Part shown: piece after piece, positions 33,229-45,319 of the stretch
Numbering within the stretch: the first letter of the stretch is position 1
Layout: every line of letters begins with the position of its first letter
Position numbers and translations under genes: made by a program
The notes under the pieces: generated by a model
What the model was told of the DNA's origin: nothing
Seen by the model: the letters and a program-made list of their open reading frames with translations, nothing else
The model's database searches: none
Source of the DNA: Takashimella koratensis
Taxonomy: Eukaryota > Basidiomycota > Tremellomycetes > Trichosporonales > Tetragoniomycetaceae
Length of the DNA stretch: 64,000 nucleotides
Reading direction: 5' to 3'
NCBI GenBank assembly: GCA_003116875.1
Contig: BCKT01000008.1
Location: 537,924 to 601,923, forward strand

Positions 33229-36211
33229 ATGGCAGAGACAAACTTCTCCGCCGCGCTCGCGACATGGAAGGGTGAGTTAGGCATGACTCCCCGCGTCTCT
33301 GCACAGCATACCAAGGGAATCGACCATTGGGGTCCATTCACGCCCAACTTGTCGGCACTTGGATGACATGGGCGACTAGACGCTGATGCAGACTAGAGAT
33401 CAACCTGTCCGAGCTGCAAAAGTCGCTCGACTCGACCGCTTCAGAGGTTGTCGAGAACCAAAAGGAGAACATGGTCGGGCGTAAAAAGCTCGCCGAGCAG
33501 ACTCGAGGTGGGTAGAAACTGTCTGGACGCGCCTGCTCTGCCTACTTGCTCGCATCGAGGATCTAGCCTCGATCCCGTTCCTCATTGTACTCCCGTTACT
33601 TTACCGACTCTACCTATTTGACCGATGGAACCGCTGACACTGACAACTTCCTCAGAGTTCCGAAAGCAGCCCGATGACAATGAAAAGTTCGCCGCCATCA
33701 AAGTCCTCCTCAAAGCCTACCAGACCGAGATCGACAACCTGACCCGACGATCTAAGACGTCCGAGACCTCGTTCCTCAACGTGTACAAGCTGCTGTCAGA
33801 CGCGCCGGATCCGTACCCATTGCTGGACGCCGCAGTCGATCAGACGGTCAAGGTTGCCGAGGCGCGGATGCTCGAGTCGGAGCTGAGCAGGCTGCGTGAG
33901 GAGAACGCAGAGCTCAAGAAGCAGGTTGCGGAGATAAGTATCGTCGAGGACAAGCGCAAGAAGGCGGAATCGCGAGCAGACCAGCTTGAAGAGAGGGTGA
34001 GTGGAGGCATTGATAGGGGCTTGAGAAGCTATATTTGATGTTGACAATTGGGGGGCAGATGGACGAGTTGATCCAAGAGCGAGTGACGCAAAAGGAGAAC
34101 GAGCTCAACGCGGAGTATGACGAACGCATGCGCAACTACGAAGAGAGGTGTGTTTTGCGACGATTCGCCCTTCTCCCTGGGCTTAGTTTGGGCACGTTCG
34201 TTCTCTCCGCTAACCGTCTTCAGGGAGAAGGATCTGCAACGGCAGGTGCAGTCGGCCAAGAGCCAACTGCGAGACATGCACACGTCCAACGAGAGCACAC
34301 AGGCAAAGCTCCTCGACGCGAGCCAGAGGCAAGGTAAGTTTCTTCCCCCGAGCTCTCGTCCTCACGTCGGATCATGCTGACACTGCGCAGAGCAAGACGT
34401 CGCTTCCAAACTTGCGGAGCTGGACTTGGTCGTTGCCGACTTGACTCGTGCCAACGAGCGCGTCGCGACTGTCGAGCGCAGGAACGTGAGTCCTGAGGAG
34501 GCCATCACCACTCATTAGAATCATATCGCTGACGTTGGAATGTAGGAGCTCCTTCGTTCGGAAATTGAGACTGTTCGCAGCGGCTCGCAACAGGCTGAGC
34601 GGTAAGTGTTTTTTTTTTCTCCCATATCGCTAGACAAACCCTGAACCGTTGCTAATCGTGACGCCCACACAGTGTCAAGGCTCTCGAGACCCAGATCAGT
34701 GAGCTCGAGGCTGAGGCATCTCGCCTGCTCCGTGCGCTCGACACAGTCAAGGAGGCCAAGGCGGAGAGCGAGCGCAGCCTGCAAAAGCGCGTCGACGAGA
34801 CGGGCCGTGAAGTCGCCGCGCAGGCCGCGGAGATTGATGGTTTGCGAGTCAAGGTCAAGCAGTATGCCGACTACGACGAGGTCAAGCGCGAGCTCGAGAT
34901 CATGAAAGTGGGTTCACAGCGCGTGACGATGACTGCATCTTCTCCACAATGAACGTTGGCGCTGACTGCGAACAGTACGTCGAGTTTTCTGGCGTCGACA
35001 TGGACGAAGATGTGCAGATGCCCGACCCGAACGCGGATGTCGCCAACAAGCAACTGAACCGGTCACTCGAGGACTTGCTTGTCTCCAAGAACCGCCGGCT
35101 TCTCGAAGACTTGACCAAGCTGCGTGTCGCATGGGAGGAGTTGAGAACCTCGCACTCTCGATCTGAGGAACAGTTTGATGCGCTCCAGACTGAGCTGAAC
35201 CGCGCTCGCGAGCTCAACGAGAAACTCGAGAATGATCTCATGTCGCTTAACAAGGACAGCGACGGTACAGGTACGGGCAAGGTCTCTGGTGCGCACACCC
35301 CTGCGCAGGGGCTCGCTGGCCTGGATATTGGCGGTGCCAAAGAGCGCGGGGGTTCTCCTGCTCCCGGTGCCGGCGGCCTCGGTGTCGGTGGAAGCGGTGT
35401 CGGGCTCGGAAGCGGCGGCTCCAACAGCGACGCATCCATCTTACCGATCGTCACATCTCAGCGTGATCGGTTCCGCCAACGCAACGCCGAGCTGGAAGAC
35501 GAGTTGCGCAAGCAATTTGAGACGATCTCCGACCTTCGCGCCGAGGTCAAGTCGCTCCAGGCTGACAACCTCAAGCTGTACGAGAAAGTCAGGTACATGC
35601 AGTCGTACCGCGACGGTGCAGGGCCGAGCTCCGCTGCCGGCGGGGTCGGAGGCGGCGCGTACGGTGGAGGAGTAGGCACAGGGATAGGCGGGAGCGGGTT
35701 GGGCTCGTCTTCGGCAAGTGCAGGCATGTTGAATGGGGCTATGAGGAATAGGGAGGATGAGATTGGCAAGTACAAGGACAAGTACGACGAGAGCTTGAAC
35801 CCGTTCGAGGCGTTCAAAGGAAGAGTGAGTGGCATGACAACAGGGTCGATTTGAAATCACTTCTTTCCTCTCTTTGTAATGTTGAACTTTTGTCTGGAGT
35901 TGCGTTGCTGATGATGACGTTTACCATGTAGGAGGCGCAACGAGCTATCCAGGCTTTGAATCCACTCGAGCGAGCCACGTTCGCCCTCACACGTGCCATC
36001 ATCGGTAACAAGCGATCACGATCCATCTTCATCCTCTACGCCGCGTCTCTGGTGAGTTTTGGTTTTGATTCGTGTATCAAAATTGCAATCCGAATGAGAA
36101 CTCGCTGACTGTGTGAATTTGCGATAATAGCATATCCTAATCGTGTTTGTTCTGTGGAACACTATGGCTGCGAGCGATTCGACAGGTCCACCTGTCCCTA
36201 TCCATCCATGA
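33229..36211 (+). CDS. COY1: CASP/COY1 Golgi coiled-coil membrane protein
   Basis: The start MAETNFSAALATWK is spliced to INLSELQKSLDSTASEVVEN. The protein is about 710 residues, near the usual length of CASP (678 in human). Most is coiled coil across several short exons (for example ESELSRLREENAELKKQVAE; EFRKQPDDNEKFAAIKVLLK). The C-terminal CASP domain is read as QRDRFRQRNAELEDELRKQF and LYEKVRYMQSYRD. The end is NPLERATFALTRAIIGNKRS and then IFILYAASLHILIVFVLWNT, a single tail anchor that places the protein in Golgi membranes, where it tethers vesicles within or to the Golgi. A Gly/Val-rich low-complexity stretch precedes this anchor and is the least conserved part. Ten or so introns are present, all short. 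Confidence 0.9.
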
Positions 36212-36705
36212 TCCCCCGATTCTTTGATCATATCAAGAGAGATGACGATAAGAGATACAGGCGAATCTTGAGAATGTAGCGCCCGGGTTCTGATGAAATA
36301 CAATATATCAACAATTATGAAAGGGTGGAAGAACGTGTCTACACAACGTGTGGGACAAGCTGAAGAGGTGTTGTGCGGAGATTGAAAGGAAGTGGGGTCA
36401 GGTTTGACGCGGTATCAGGATATACGTCTTTCTTTCTGTTTTTCATGCATCACGATCTATCTTATTTTCTCTCTTCTCTCCTCGATTGTATCACCAGCCG
36501 CTCTTTGCAATATGTACAAAGCGGCCTTCATTTACATAAAAGAAAACAAAAAAAGCTATGAGACTGAAGTTAAGAGACGCCCTGCGCGGAATATAGTCAT
36601 CTGAAGGAAGCTGGAAAGAAGTCAGGCGCAGAAAAGACTGCATTAGATTGTTCTTAAAAATGGATGGGGTTGAAAGAACTCAGTCGGTCGAGGCAGGGCT
36701 CGGTC
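36212..36705. other. Convergent 3' region, COY1 / ataxin-3
   Basis: This 494-base region is more A/T-rich than its surroundings and should hold two 3' untranslated regions. No gene, terminator hairpin or repeat is evident. Confidence 0.5.
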
Positions 36706-38763
36706 TCATTGGAATCGGGCGAGACGACGACGACGGATTTCCTCTGCCTCAGTTAGTAATCATATCTTTTTTGTATTAGGCAGAATTGTCGACTCACCTG
36801 GGGACAACTCTTCCGCGGGTAGATCATCTCCATCCTCTTCCACGTCTCCTCCCCCATCTCCGCATCTCCCTGCGGTACCGCCTGACCTCCTGCTCCTCCC
36901 TTTCCGCTCGCCTGTATATCCACATCCATCCCTGATCCACCCTCTATTTCACCCGGTGCTGGTCCTGCCCCTGCACCTTCCGCTCGGGCTTCCGCGGGGC
37001 GGCGTGCAGGCTGATTGAGCGGTTTAAGCTCGGGGAGAACAAAGTCTGGTGGGAGCTCTGCCATGCTTGCTTTGAGAGCTGCTTGGAGCGCTTCGTCCTC
37101 GTCGTCGTAGCTTCGGCTCTGGAAGGCAAAGTCTGTTGGGCCGGCATAAGCGTCCCACCTCGGGCCCGCTGGCTGGGCGCCTGCGATCCCCACCCCCGAG
37201 GTAGCCCCGGATTCAGCATCATGGCTGACCTCGGCGTCATCGTGGTCGTGGTCGTGGTGGTCGTCGAATAGGTCCTCGCCCGCAGCCTCGAGGCGGTAAT
37301 CCTCCACATCGTCGTCGAGGTCAGGGAAAGTAGTGTGCTGGTTGTCGAACACATCAGGGACGGACGACCTCCCTGATCGGGAAGGACGGTTGCGCGGGCG
37401 CGGCGTCGAGCGGCCAGAGGAAGGTGCAGGCGCCATGTCTTGCGGCTCGATGAAGGGGGAGGTGAGGTCCTCTTGGCGCCGACGGCGACGTCCGGATCCA
37501 GCACCGTGGGTTTCGGGCAAGCTGGGATCGTCCTCCATCGTGTTTGACCGGGAAGCTGTGGGAGTCGTCAGGCATGGGATAAAGGTACGGCTGTCAACAT
37601 GAACTTTCGAATCACTCACGACCAGCTTGAGCGACCTCTTCATAGTCCTGTGTCACTGCGCCTCCTCGGCCCGCCGGTTCTCCCAGCTCGACAGCCATCA
37701 CGTCCGCCTGTGACTCTGGCAGCGCTCCAATCCCACCGTCCCCCCATCCCTCGCCCTCTCCGGGCTCCGCATCCGGCTGTGGATCCTCCACCCCTTCATC
37801 AGCCGGGTGATGTGCGCCCGCCCGGCGGACGACGAAGACCGAGTACCCCTCCTCTTCTGCCTGGCGGAGCACGAGGCTGAGGTACATGGGCGAGATCCAC
37901 TCGGGCTCGGAAAGGAAGGAGTTGAGGTTGTACCATCGCCTAGTGAAGGTCGGGATTGGTTGCGACCCCTGAGGGGAAAAACGGCGGAGTGGGAACCAGT
38001 GAGAAGAGAGGTTGAGGATGAAGGCGGATTGTTCCCTAAGCAAGTCAATAAGTGGGGAGGTGGGGGGTGGTACAAGTGGGTGGAGAAAATACTCACTCGG
38101 GATGGTCTTGGTATTGACGCATCGCCTCACCGCGCCATCGGACAAGCGTCAAGTCCCACACCTGGAGGGCCTAGAGAAGGGTCAGCACGGCAATTCATAG
38201 GCAGACCCCGAAACTGCAGGGAAGAGGTTCATTCAAATGTATATAGTCTCACTCACCGTCTCGAGGACCGAGATACTGAAGAATCCCGTATCGTCCAAGT
38301 TGTACGACTTGGTGTTCTGGTTACGCGGCGCCAACGTCGCGTTTTCCGCTTGATCGAGCCTAGTGTAGTAGCGCAAGTCAGCACAGGCTCATTGATGATG
38401 AACCGAGCAGATTGCGCGAGAGTAGGGCAGGTTCTCAGACGAAGTGAAACTAAAGCTCACTTTTGCGCAATATCTGCCAGGTCAAACTCGGAGTAACAGA
38501 ACTGCTGTAGGAGGTTGTTCAGACAATGCTGGGCGCCTGGTGTTTCGACAATATCAGCGCGCTACCTAGTTCGAGACGAATCCAGAAGTACGTGTTCCGG
38601 GTCTTCACTTACATAACTGTGACCCAGCCTCCTGCTTCTCATGGTAGATAACTATGTGAAGAAGATTAGCTCACAGCCGTACACGCCGGCATGTTCCGAA
38701 GCTCGGGACCCGAGGAGCCCTATCGAGGTGGAGTCGGATAAACTTACACGGTACCAAGTCCAT
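36706..38763 (-). CDS. ATXN3: Ataxin-3-like Josephin-domain deubiquitinase
   Basis: The start at 38763 gives MDLVPF, and the next exon gives IYHEKQEAGSQLCAQHCLNN with the catalytic Cys in QLCAQHCLNN. Later blocks are DLADIAQKLDQAENATLAPR, then FILNLSSHWFPLRRF (catalytic His in HWF) and RRWYNLNSFLSEPEWISPMY (catalytic Asn in YNLNS). Together these form the Josephin domain, which trims ubiquitin chains, often K63 or mixed. A ubiquitin-interacting motif follows (DEDEALQAALKASMAELPPD). The C-terminus reads EEIRRRRLARFQ, an Arg-rich segment like the p97/VCP-binding motif of ataxin-3. The middle is Asp/Ser/Arg-rich and probably disordered, with no polyglutamine tract. About 530-560 residues. Likely role: protein quality control with p97 in nucleus and cytoplasm. 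Confidence 0.9.
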
Positions 38764-39075
38764 AGTGCCTGTACCGAGATGGGGCGAAGTGCAGCTGGGC
38801 TGAGGGTTGTGAGTCGTCGGTGTGGGTGGGGCAGAGGATGATGAGAGGGTGAGAGGATGTGAACGGTTGCGGGGTTGGGAAGCAAGCAACAACACGTCAG
38901 AGCCGAGCGAGCCGTCGGGACGGAGATGTCCCAATCTCCGCCGGGCAATGTTGGATGTCGGATCGTAGTATCAGCGGGTCTTCGGTCTTCACCCCTTCTT
39001 GGCTCTGTCATCCTCCCATCACACCCCCAAGCTTGACAGGACCAGCAAATACCTATCAGGCAGTTCGCGACGACC
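38764..39075. promoter_or_regulatory. Divergent promoter region, ataxin-3 / aldehyde dehydrogenase
   Basis: This 312-base gap separates the two start codons. I saw no TATA box or clear repeat; it is mixed-sequence DNA without a recognisable gene. Confidence 0.5.
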
Positions 39076-41407
39076 ATGAGGATCTCCTTGCGTTCTTCTC
39101 TCCCCTCGTTGACGCCGTTGTGCTTGCCCCGGACTTCCCGGAGCTACGCAAGCAGCTCCAGCTCGACTCTCCCCCGTGTCCCGTTGTGGCTGAACAACGC
39201 ACCCGTCGATTCGGGAAACAGCGTCACGCTGAACCATGCCCATGGACACCCCAAGTGCGAGCTCGTCACTGCGGGTCCTAGCGATATGTAAGTATCCCTG
39301 GAAAACAGGGCATCCAATTTGATCCACTGTTCACGTTGGAAAACAGAGCATCCAATCTCTAAGGTGATTCGTGTGCTGACTACTTGATACTCCACTTCTT
39401 TATCGCCTGACCCTTCACCCACTCTCCCCCGTCAGAGCCTCAGCGGTAGAGTCCAGTAAAGACGCCTTCGGGAAATGGAAAAAGACAAGCAGCTACGAAC
39501 GTCGTCGAATCCTCAACTCTGTCGCTAGCTTGCTCCCAGCTCATTTCCCGCGCTTCACAGAGGCTCTCAAGGCCGACGCGGTGTTTATTGACGCGTTACT
39601 GGGCGCGGATCGGGCGACGGCTGTCAATGTGACTGATGGTGCTGCTGCTCTGTGAGTGTACACTACTCCATCTTTAGTCAACCCAAACGAACCAACCGAT
39701 CTTGATACATTGCTAACAGTGGTCGTTCCTAGCGCGATCGGGATAGACGTAGGTCAATGGAGGTTGTCTTGACACCTGGATGATGTGAAGGAAATGTGTT
39801 GACTTCTTGCAGGGCTGGATCCCACCTACGATAGACAATGGACTGGCAATGGTTCTTCGTGAGCCATACGGTCCGACACTGAGCATACCTGCTTTCAATT
39901 ACCCGCTCACTCTTGCCCTTCGTTCGATCGGTACGTTTCATCTCCTTCTCTCTCATGCCCCACTCTCTCTCGTTCCCCATCTTCCTAAACGTCCACTTCA
40001 CTCTCCGCCTTTTTCGCTTCATTACTGACGAATACCAGTTTACCCTTTGGCGTGCGGTAATACCGTCATCCTCAAATGCAAGTCTCCCTCTCCCTCCCTT
40101 CTACACTCAACACCCTTGAAGCCTCGTCACGATGTCTTGCATACAGCTCATACTGACCATGTTCTGTGAACAGCGAGCATACACGTTCCCCAAGCCCACG
40201 CACTGCTGGGTTCACTTTTCGCCGAAGCTGGACTGCCAGAGGGCGTGCTCCAGATCCTCAACTTTTCCGAGGACCAAGTTGCGGAGGGTGTCTCCCAGCT
40301 CATCGCTCACGACGACGTCCGGGTGAGTCTGGGCCTGAATCAGTCCTCACTTTGATCGTAGTCTCAAATTCGTGGCACCAATGATCTTATACTAATTGTT
40401 TATCTCCAGATGGTGAACTTCACTGGATCCACGAAACTCGGGCGTGAGCTTGCCGCACAGTGCGGTCGTCATCTCAAGTGAGTCATGCTTCTCTCTCTCT
40501 CTCAAGCCTCACTTATTCAATACGTCAACAAGCTGGGATATTCACTCATTGCCAAATTTTCCAACCTGGACATCAACAGACCCAGCGTCATGGAACTCGG
40601 CGGGAAGAGCGCTGCGATCGTGTTACCGGGAGCCGACCTCAAATTGGCTGCCAACAACGTACGTCCCACTTCTATCCTGCTTCTCTTCAATCCTCCCTTG
40701 CTTAATACTGTCTGTACCTCCCAACTCACCCTCTACAGATCCTCTTCGCCGCCTTCTTCCACTCGGGCCAAGTATGCATGTCGACTGAACGCGCTATCGT
40801 CCATACCGACATCTACGACGAGTTTACCTCCATCCTCCGCTCTCTTCTCTCCGAGATTCGGGGCACTCCATTTGAGCTTATCCGACAAGGAGCTGCGTCC
40901 GAGTTGAGCGAAGCGATCACTTCCTCTCTCTCTGCGGGTGCTTCCTTGCTCACCCCTTCCTCCTCCTCCTCCTCCTCCTCCTCCTCCTCCTCCTCCTCCT
41001 CCTCCTCCACTTCTCCTAATTTCGGAACGACCACCACTTCTCCTCTAATCCTAACCGACGCCGATGCTCTCCCTATCGCTTCAAACGAAACATTCGCACC
41101 TGTTCTCGTCCTTCAGCGCGCCGAATCCACGCCCGCCGCTATCGCACTGACCAACAACCACGAGTCTGGTCTAACCAGTAGTGTCTTCGGTCCAACGGAT
41201 GTGTGCTTGGCAGTCGCGAGAGAGATAGAGGCAGGAGCGGTACATGTTAATGGAATGACGATACATGACCAACATGCTTTACCGCATGGAGGTTGGAAAG
41301 CTAGTGGGTGGGGAAGGTTTAATGGAAGAGGTGCGGTGGAGAGTTTTACGCAGACAAAGAATGTGACATTGTTGGAGCCGCATCTGCTCCCCCTTGGTGC
41401 GCTCTGA
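39076..41407 (+). CDS. Mitochondrial-type aldehyde dehydrogenase with a polyserine insertion
   Basis: The start MRISLRSSLPSLTPLCLPRT is Arg/Ser/Leu-rich, like a mitochondrial targeting presequence. Later exons carry the dehydrogenase blocks: LREPYGPTLSIPAFNYPLTL (oxyanion Asn in FNYP), VNFTGSTKLG for cofactor binding, VMELGGKSAAIVLPGA (catalytic Glu) and FHSGQVCMSTERAIVH (catalytic Cys). SNETFAPVLVLQR and GWGRFNGRGAVESFTQTKNV complete the C-terminus. Such enzymes oxidise an aldehyde to an acid with NAD(P). The protein resembles salicylaldehyde- and vanillin-dehydrogenase-like ALDHs, but the substrate cannot be fixed. A run of about 18 serines (from a TCC repeat at 40958-41008) sits in the loop after the catalytic Cys. 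The first intron contains a pair of 21-base near-identical direct repeats. About ten short introns. Confidence 0.85.
39300..39358. repeat. Near-identical 21-bp direct repeats in aldehyde dehydrogenase intron 1
   Basis: GGAAAACAGGGCATCCAATT at 39300 onward recurs with two mismatches at 39338-39358, giving a 38-base period. Both copies lie in the intron that follows the exon ending near 39290. Function unknown; probably a local duplication. Confidence 0.75.
40958..41008 (+). repeat. In-frame (TCC)17 microsatellite coding for polyserine
   Basis: Seventeen TCC triplets in a row lie in the aldehyde dehydrogenase reading frame and are read as serine. The length is divisible by three, so slippage would change the serine number without a frameshift. 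Confidence 0.95.
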
Positions 41408-41437
41408 AGAGATAGAGAGAGAAAGAGACAAGGGGGA

Positions 41438-41486
<49 letters not shown>

Positions 41487-42236
41487 GCGCGACGTTGGAT
41501 CTGAGCACTACACGGAGGGCAATAGTGCACAGACAAACAGACAAGGAGGGGTTTTGTTTAAAGGGCTTGGGGTAAGAGGTTATAGCATTGATACATTGGG
41601 TTTTGTTCATTTCATAACACTATGGATTTTCTTGCTTTTTTTCTCATCTCCCCTTCACTTTCGCTCGCTTCCCATTCCTCATCTTCCTTTGTGAACACAG
41701 GACCAGAGTTCGTGTGAATTGTAAAAAGCGAGACGAAGTGTGCCCGCGAAAGGCCGAGGTGCACGAAGGTGACTGACTATGTGACTATGTGACTAAGTGT
41801 ATAAGGAGCATGGGGTGAACGGTTTGGATAGATGGATAGGTGGATAGTTGGATATGGAGTGGACAAGGTGAGGCAAGGGACGGGTGGAGGTTGACGTGAA
41901 CTTTACTTGTCGTGGAGGGTTGAGATGAGAGTGGAGAGTGATGGGTGATGGGTGAGGGGTGAATGGTCTTGAATCAACGACGACGACAGGGTGCCCAGGA
42001 TGGATCAAACATAGCGCACGTAGCGAGAGTCTTGACATCAGACGATAAGGCTCGGATCGGTTCGACTCTTTGACGAGAAATACATGTTGGTAGATACGAC
42101 TGGGGTTGAATAACGCGACAAGAGTCCAGTCTGACTTTCTTCTTCTTCTTCTCCATCTTCGCTCTTCGCCTACGCATTTCGTCAGACTTCAACCGTGCGT
42201 GTGTACGTGTGCGTTTGTCGTTGACCTGTGTTGGGT
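41408..42236. other. Convergent 3' region, aldehyde dehydrogenase / MEX67, with poly-G tract
   Basis: This 829-base region between converging stops contains the 46-base poly-G tract described separately. Further right it holds short imperfect tandem runs (TGACTATG near 41771-41786; GATAGGTGGATAGTTGGAT near 41830; GATGGGTGATGGGTGAGGGG near 41940). No gene is supported. The large gap for a convergent pair is unusual here. Confidence 0.5.
41440..41485. repeat. 46-base poly-G tract just after the aldehyde dehydrogenase stop
   Basis: An uninterrupted run of 46 G begins 33 bases after the stop codon at 41407, preceded by GAGAGAAAGAGACAAGGGG and followed by AGCGCGAC. On the + strand it would lie in the 3' untranslated region of the transcript. 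Confidence 0.95.
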
Positions 42237-45200
42237 TTAGACAAACGCCTCGGGTGGGATGGTTGCTCGAATATCGTTAAAGTTGGCCACGGCACGCTCC
42301 ACGTCCCACCCGTTCTGAGCGAGACACATTCCCGAGAACCCGGCGTTCATTCCTGTCCTCTGTCTAACGAGATCAACAAGCACCGCTTGTTGCCCCGCGT
42401 CGACGGGACCCGCCGCCGGGTTTATTGGGTCAGAGCCGGGGGGTAAGGCGGATCCTGACAATGTCGTAGGGGTAGGAATGGGGGCAATGGAGATGGCAGC
42501 AGGAGGGTTGATGGTGACTCCGAATTTGGACAGAGTGCGCTTGTCGTCGAAAGAGGCAGTGCCGAGGTAACTGTGGACGACCATGATATCGGACAGAATG
42601 ACCGCAGGCCACCCAGCAGCCAAAGCTCTTGACTCACGTCAGCCATATGCAATATGCGTGTTTGTGTGCAGTCAATCGAGAACGGTAAAGAATAGGTCCT
42701 TGATACTCACTTGGACCCCTCGAGAGCCGCAGAGAGGATGAATGTGCGCGAAAAAGACCGGTACGTTCCCGAGGGCACTGATACAAGTCAGTCTAGTCTA
42801 ACAAACCATCCTCATTTCCAATCAAGTCGACCAGAACTCACATTCTTGAAACTCCCCCTCAATCACTGCACACAGCCGAGAGCTCGCGCCTTCTCCATCA
42901 AGGACCCACGAATCGATCGACCATTTCGACGCATCCGTCAACGGGTGCCTACTCCTCGGCACGGCGACTGACCACCACCTGACCAGCTCCGCTGCATCTG
43001 CGGGGCTCTTGAGAGTTGCCATCCTCTCCTCAACGCTCGATGCCCCGCGGAAAAAGTTACGACCGGGTAGCTTAGTCCATGCGTCGAAAGAGACGGGATT
43101 GGGCCGCGAACTGCGTGATCGTGAAACGTCTTGCGCCTGAGCAGAGCGGCTGGGTAAAGTGTTTGGGGAGATGGAGATGGTCGCGTTGGGCGAGTAGCCG
43201 TCGAGCAGCGCTTGTCGGTTCTCGTCAAAGAGAGAGAAGAACCTGAAGTTCAGGTTAGAGACTGGAACAACCGAGAAGATAGCAGAAAAGATATTGAAGA
43301 GGAGTGTGAACTCACTTTGCACAAAATTGGTTGACAGTGTTGGCAATGTTTGGATCCTCGAAAAAGTTGCTCTGCGCATCGGCTGGGAAAGTGTAGGGTC
43401 GAGCCGCAAGGGCTTTGCGGTCATCGTCTGTTAATCGCATTTTTGGTTTGCGTTCGATTGGGAAGACGACGCGATTCAAGCTGACGCCGTCGAGGATGAG
43501 CAGACCGGGGAACCGGCGAAGCACCGCGCTTGACACAAGATCAGCTCATCGTTCATCACAGGATCATATCAGGCGTGGGTTGGTGACCAAACTTACTGTT
43601 GGTATTCGTCTGCGCCGTCCGGCTTGGCAAGCATATCGTTGCGGAACTTGCAGTCGGTAAGTTTGAGTTCGATCAAGGATTTAAGGTTTCCCGACCCCAG
43701 GCTAACTTTGCCTTTCTGCTCTCCTTGCGCTTGCAAGTGTCGAAGTTCGTGGACACTGTGGATTGGGTTGCCGCTGAGGTCGAGGGCGCGAATGTTGGGC
43801 AGGCAGATGGGAAGTTTGCTGAGTTGAGAGAGGTTGCGGAAGTTGTTGTTGGCGAGTGATAGTGTGTGCACAGGCGTTCCCGATGGCTACGACCGAGCGT
43901 AAGCGGAGAGGTAGAGAGGTTGACTCGGAGCTGGTATAATACGTACAATCTGAATGACCATGTCGATGAGTTTCCAAAATGCCCATCCAGCGTTGTGTGG
44001 TGCGTCTGGGTCAGCCGGTGAAGGCACGCCTTGCTCTTTGAGCCACGAGTCGTCGCCCAAATTCTGATTCTATCAGCGAAGGTCTCTTGCTTCTTCCTCA
44101 ACCTTGACTCACCGACATGTTCATGACTCCGGGAGCGATGAGGCGAGACTCAAGCCATCGCTTCATGCCGTCACTTTTCAAGACCTCGTTGAGCTTGGAA
44201 TGCTGTTTCCTAGCCAAGTCGCGGTCTGGTGTTCCATGTAGGATCCTGGGTGTGCCCTCGGGCGCGCGCCGGAGGTCGTTGGTTCTGCTTGAGCCTCCAT
44301 TGGGGTTGATATTCGTCCTGCGTCCACCGCGGGAAGAGGGGCTGCCAGAGCCACCCGGTCGGTCCGGAAGAAGTTCGCGGCCCGCAGCGCTCGACGAGGG
44401 CTTGGCATACGGGGCGTCGTTGTTCCTGCGTCGCCCGCTCTGGTGGAGCGTGACCGAACGGAAAGCCGAAGAGAGTGAGTGGTGCGAGTGGTGCAGACGG
44501 ATCAGGATAGGTGGAGGCCGGTGGCGGCGGGAAGAGGAGGTGGGCGCGGAGGGGTCAGAGAGGAGGATGGCGTGAGAGGAGTGGGAGGAGTGAGGCGGGC
44601 GGTCGATTTCAATAGCATGGTCGCGAGCATGGTCGACGTCAATGTCGGTCGTGGAGGGGACAGGGAGGAGGCGAGGGGAGATGCGGCGTAAGAGGTCGGG
44701 TGTGAGCACTTGATGCGAGTTGTACGGTATCATCCCGAGAACGAGAGGAAGAGTGAGGAGGAAAGTGGTGGAGGTGGGGCCGAGAGAGAGACAAGGTAAA
44801 GAGCTGAAGTTGAAAGCACGGATCGTCTAGCAGGCCGTGTAAAGTGGTGGGGGTCGGGGGAGTGGGCGTCGGTAGGGGTCCGGGGAGGTTGGAGGGAGTG
44901 AGAGGGTGAAGGGAAGGGATATACCCCGCCAATGAAAGGATGCGTCGAGGCGGCGTGGTGGGAGGTGGGGGTGGAGTCCTCGCTGCCGTACCCGCGTTGA
45001 GCCGGGCGGGACTCGCAGCTCTCGAGCATGTGATCGAAGAGACGAGAGATGCAGAGGAAGAGAAAGCAAACGTTGTGTTGATTCGGCGGACACCACCTCC
45101 GAGACACTATATCTAAGGGGGTGAACTTACCTGATCCATAGGACCTGCAGATCTCGCTCCTCCATGCCCATGCCTCGCGACTCGCCCACCTCCTCTCCCT

Positions 45201-45319
45201 CCCCTTCCTCCCGCTCCATTGTCCACTTCCATCCCGGCCTGGTCGGCGGAGATGCCAGCGCCGCGGAGAGCCGAATTGAGCGCGCGAGACGAAGCCCCCT
45301 TGATGGACGCGGCTGCCAT
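42237..45319 (-). CDS. MEX67: MEX67/NXF1 mRNA export receptor
   Basis: The start at 45319 (MAAASIKGASSRALNSALRG) is followed by an Arg/Gly-rich segment (GGRGGRGGGRVARHGHGG) typical of an RNA-binding tail. Leucine-rich repeats follow (VHTLSLANNNFRNLSQLSKL, IRALDLSGNPIHSVHELRHL, LIELKLTDCKF). An NTF2-like domain spans the middle (FFEDPNIANTVNQFCAKFF, RMATLKSPADAAELVRWWS). The C-terminus has a UBA-like TAP-C domain (MNAGFSGMCLAQNGWDVERA, VANFNDIRATIPPEAFV), which binds FG nucleoporins. This is the standard domain order of Mex67/NXF1, which moves mRNA through the nuclear pore together with Mtr2/NXT1. Residues 60-270 are Arg/Ser/His-rich and may contain introns that I placed only approximately. 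About 750-800 residues. Confidence 0.88.

Noticed and set aside
37083..37271. Plus-strand hydrophobic frame opposite ataxin-3
   Set aside because: It is a shadow of the Asp/His-rich disordered part of the minus-strand ataxin-3 gene.
12457..41485. Possible telomeric or centromeric origin of the poly-G/C tracts
   Set aside because: Fungal telomere repeats such as TTAGGG are absent, and the tracts lie between normal housekeeping genes.
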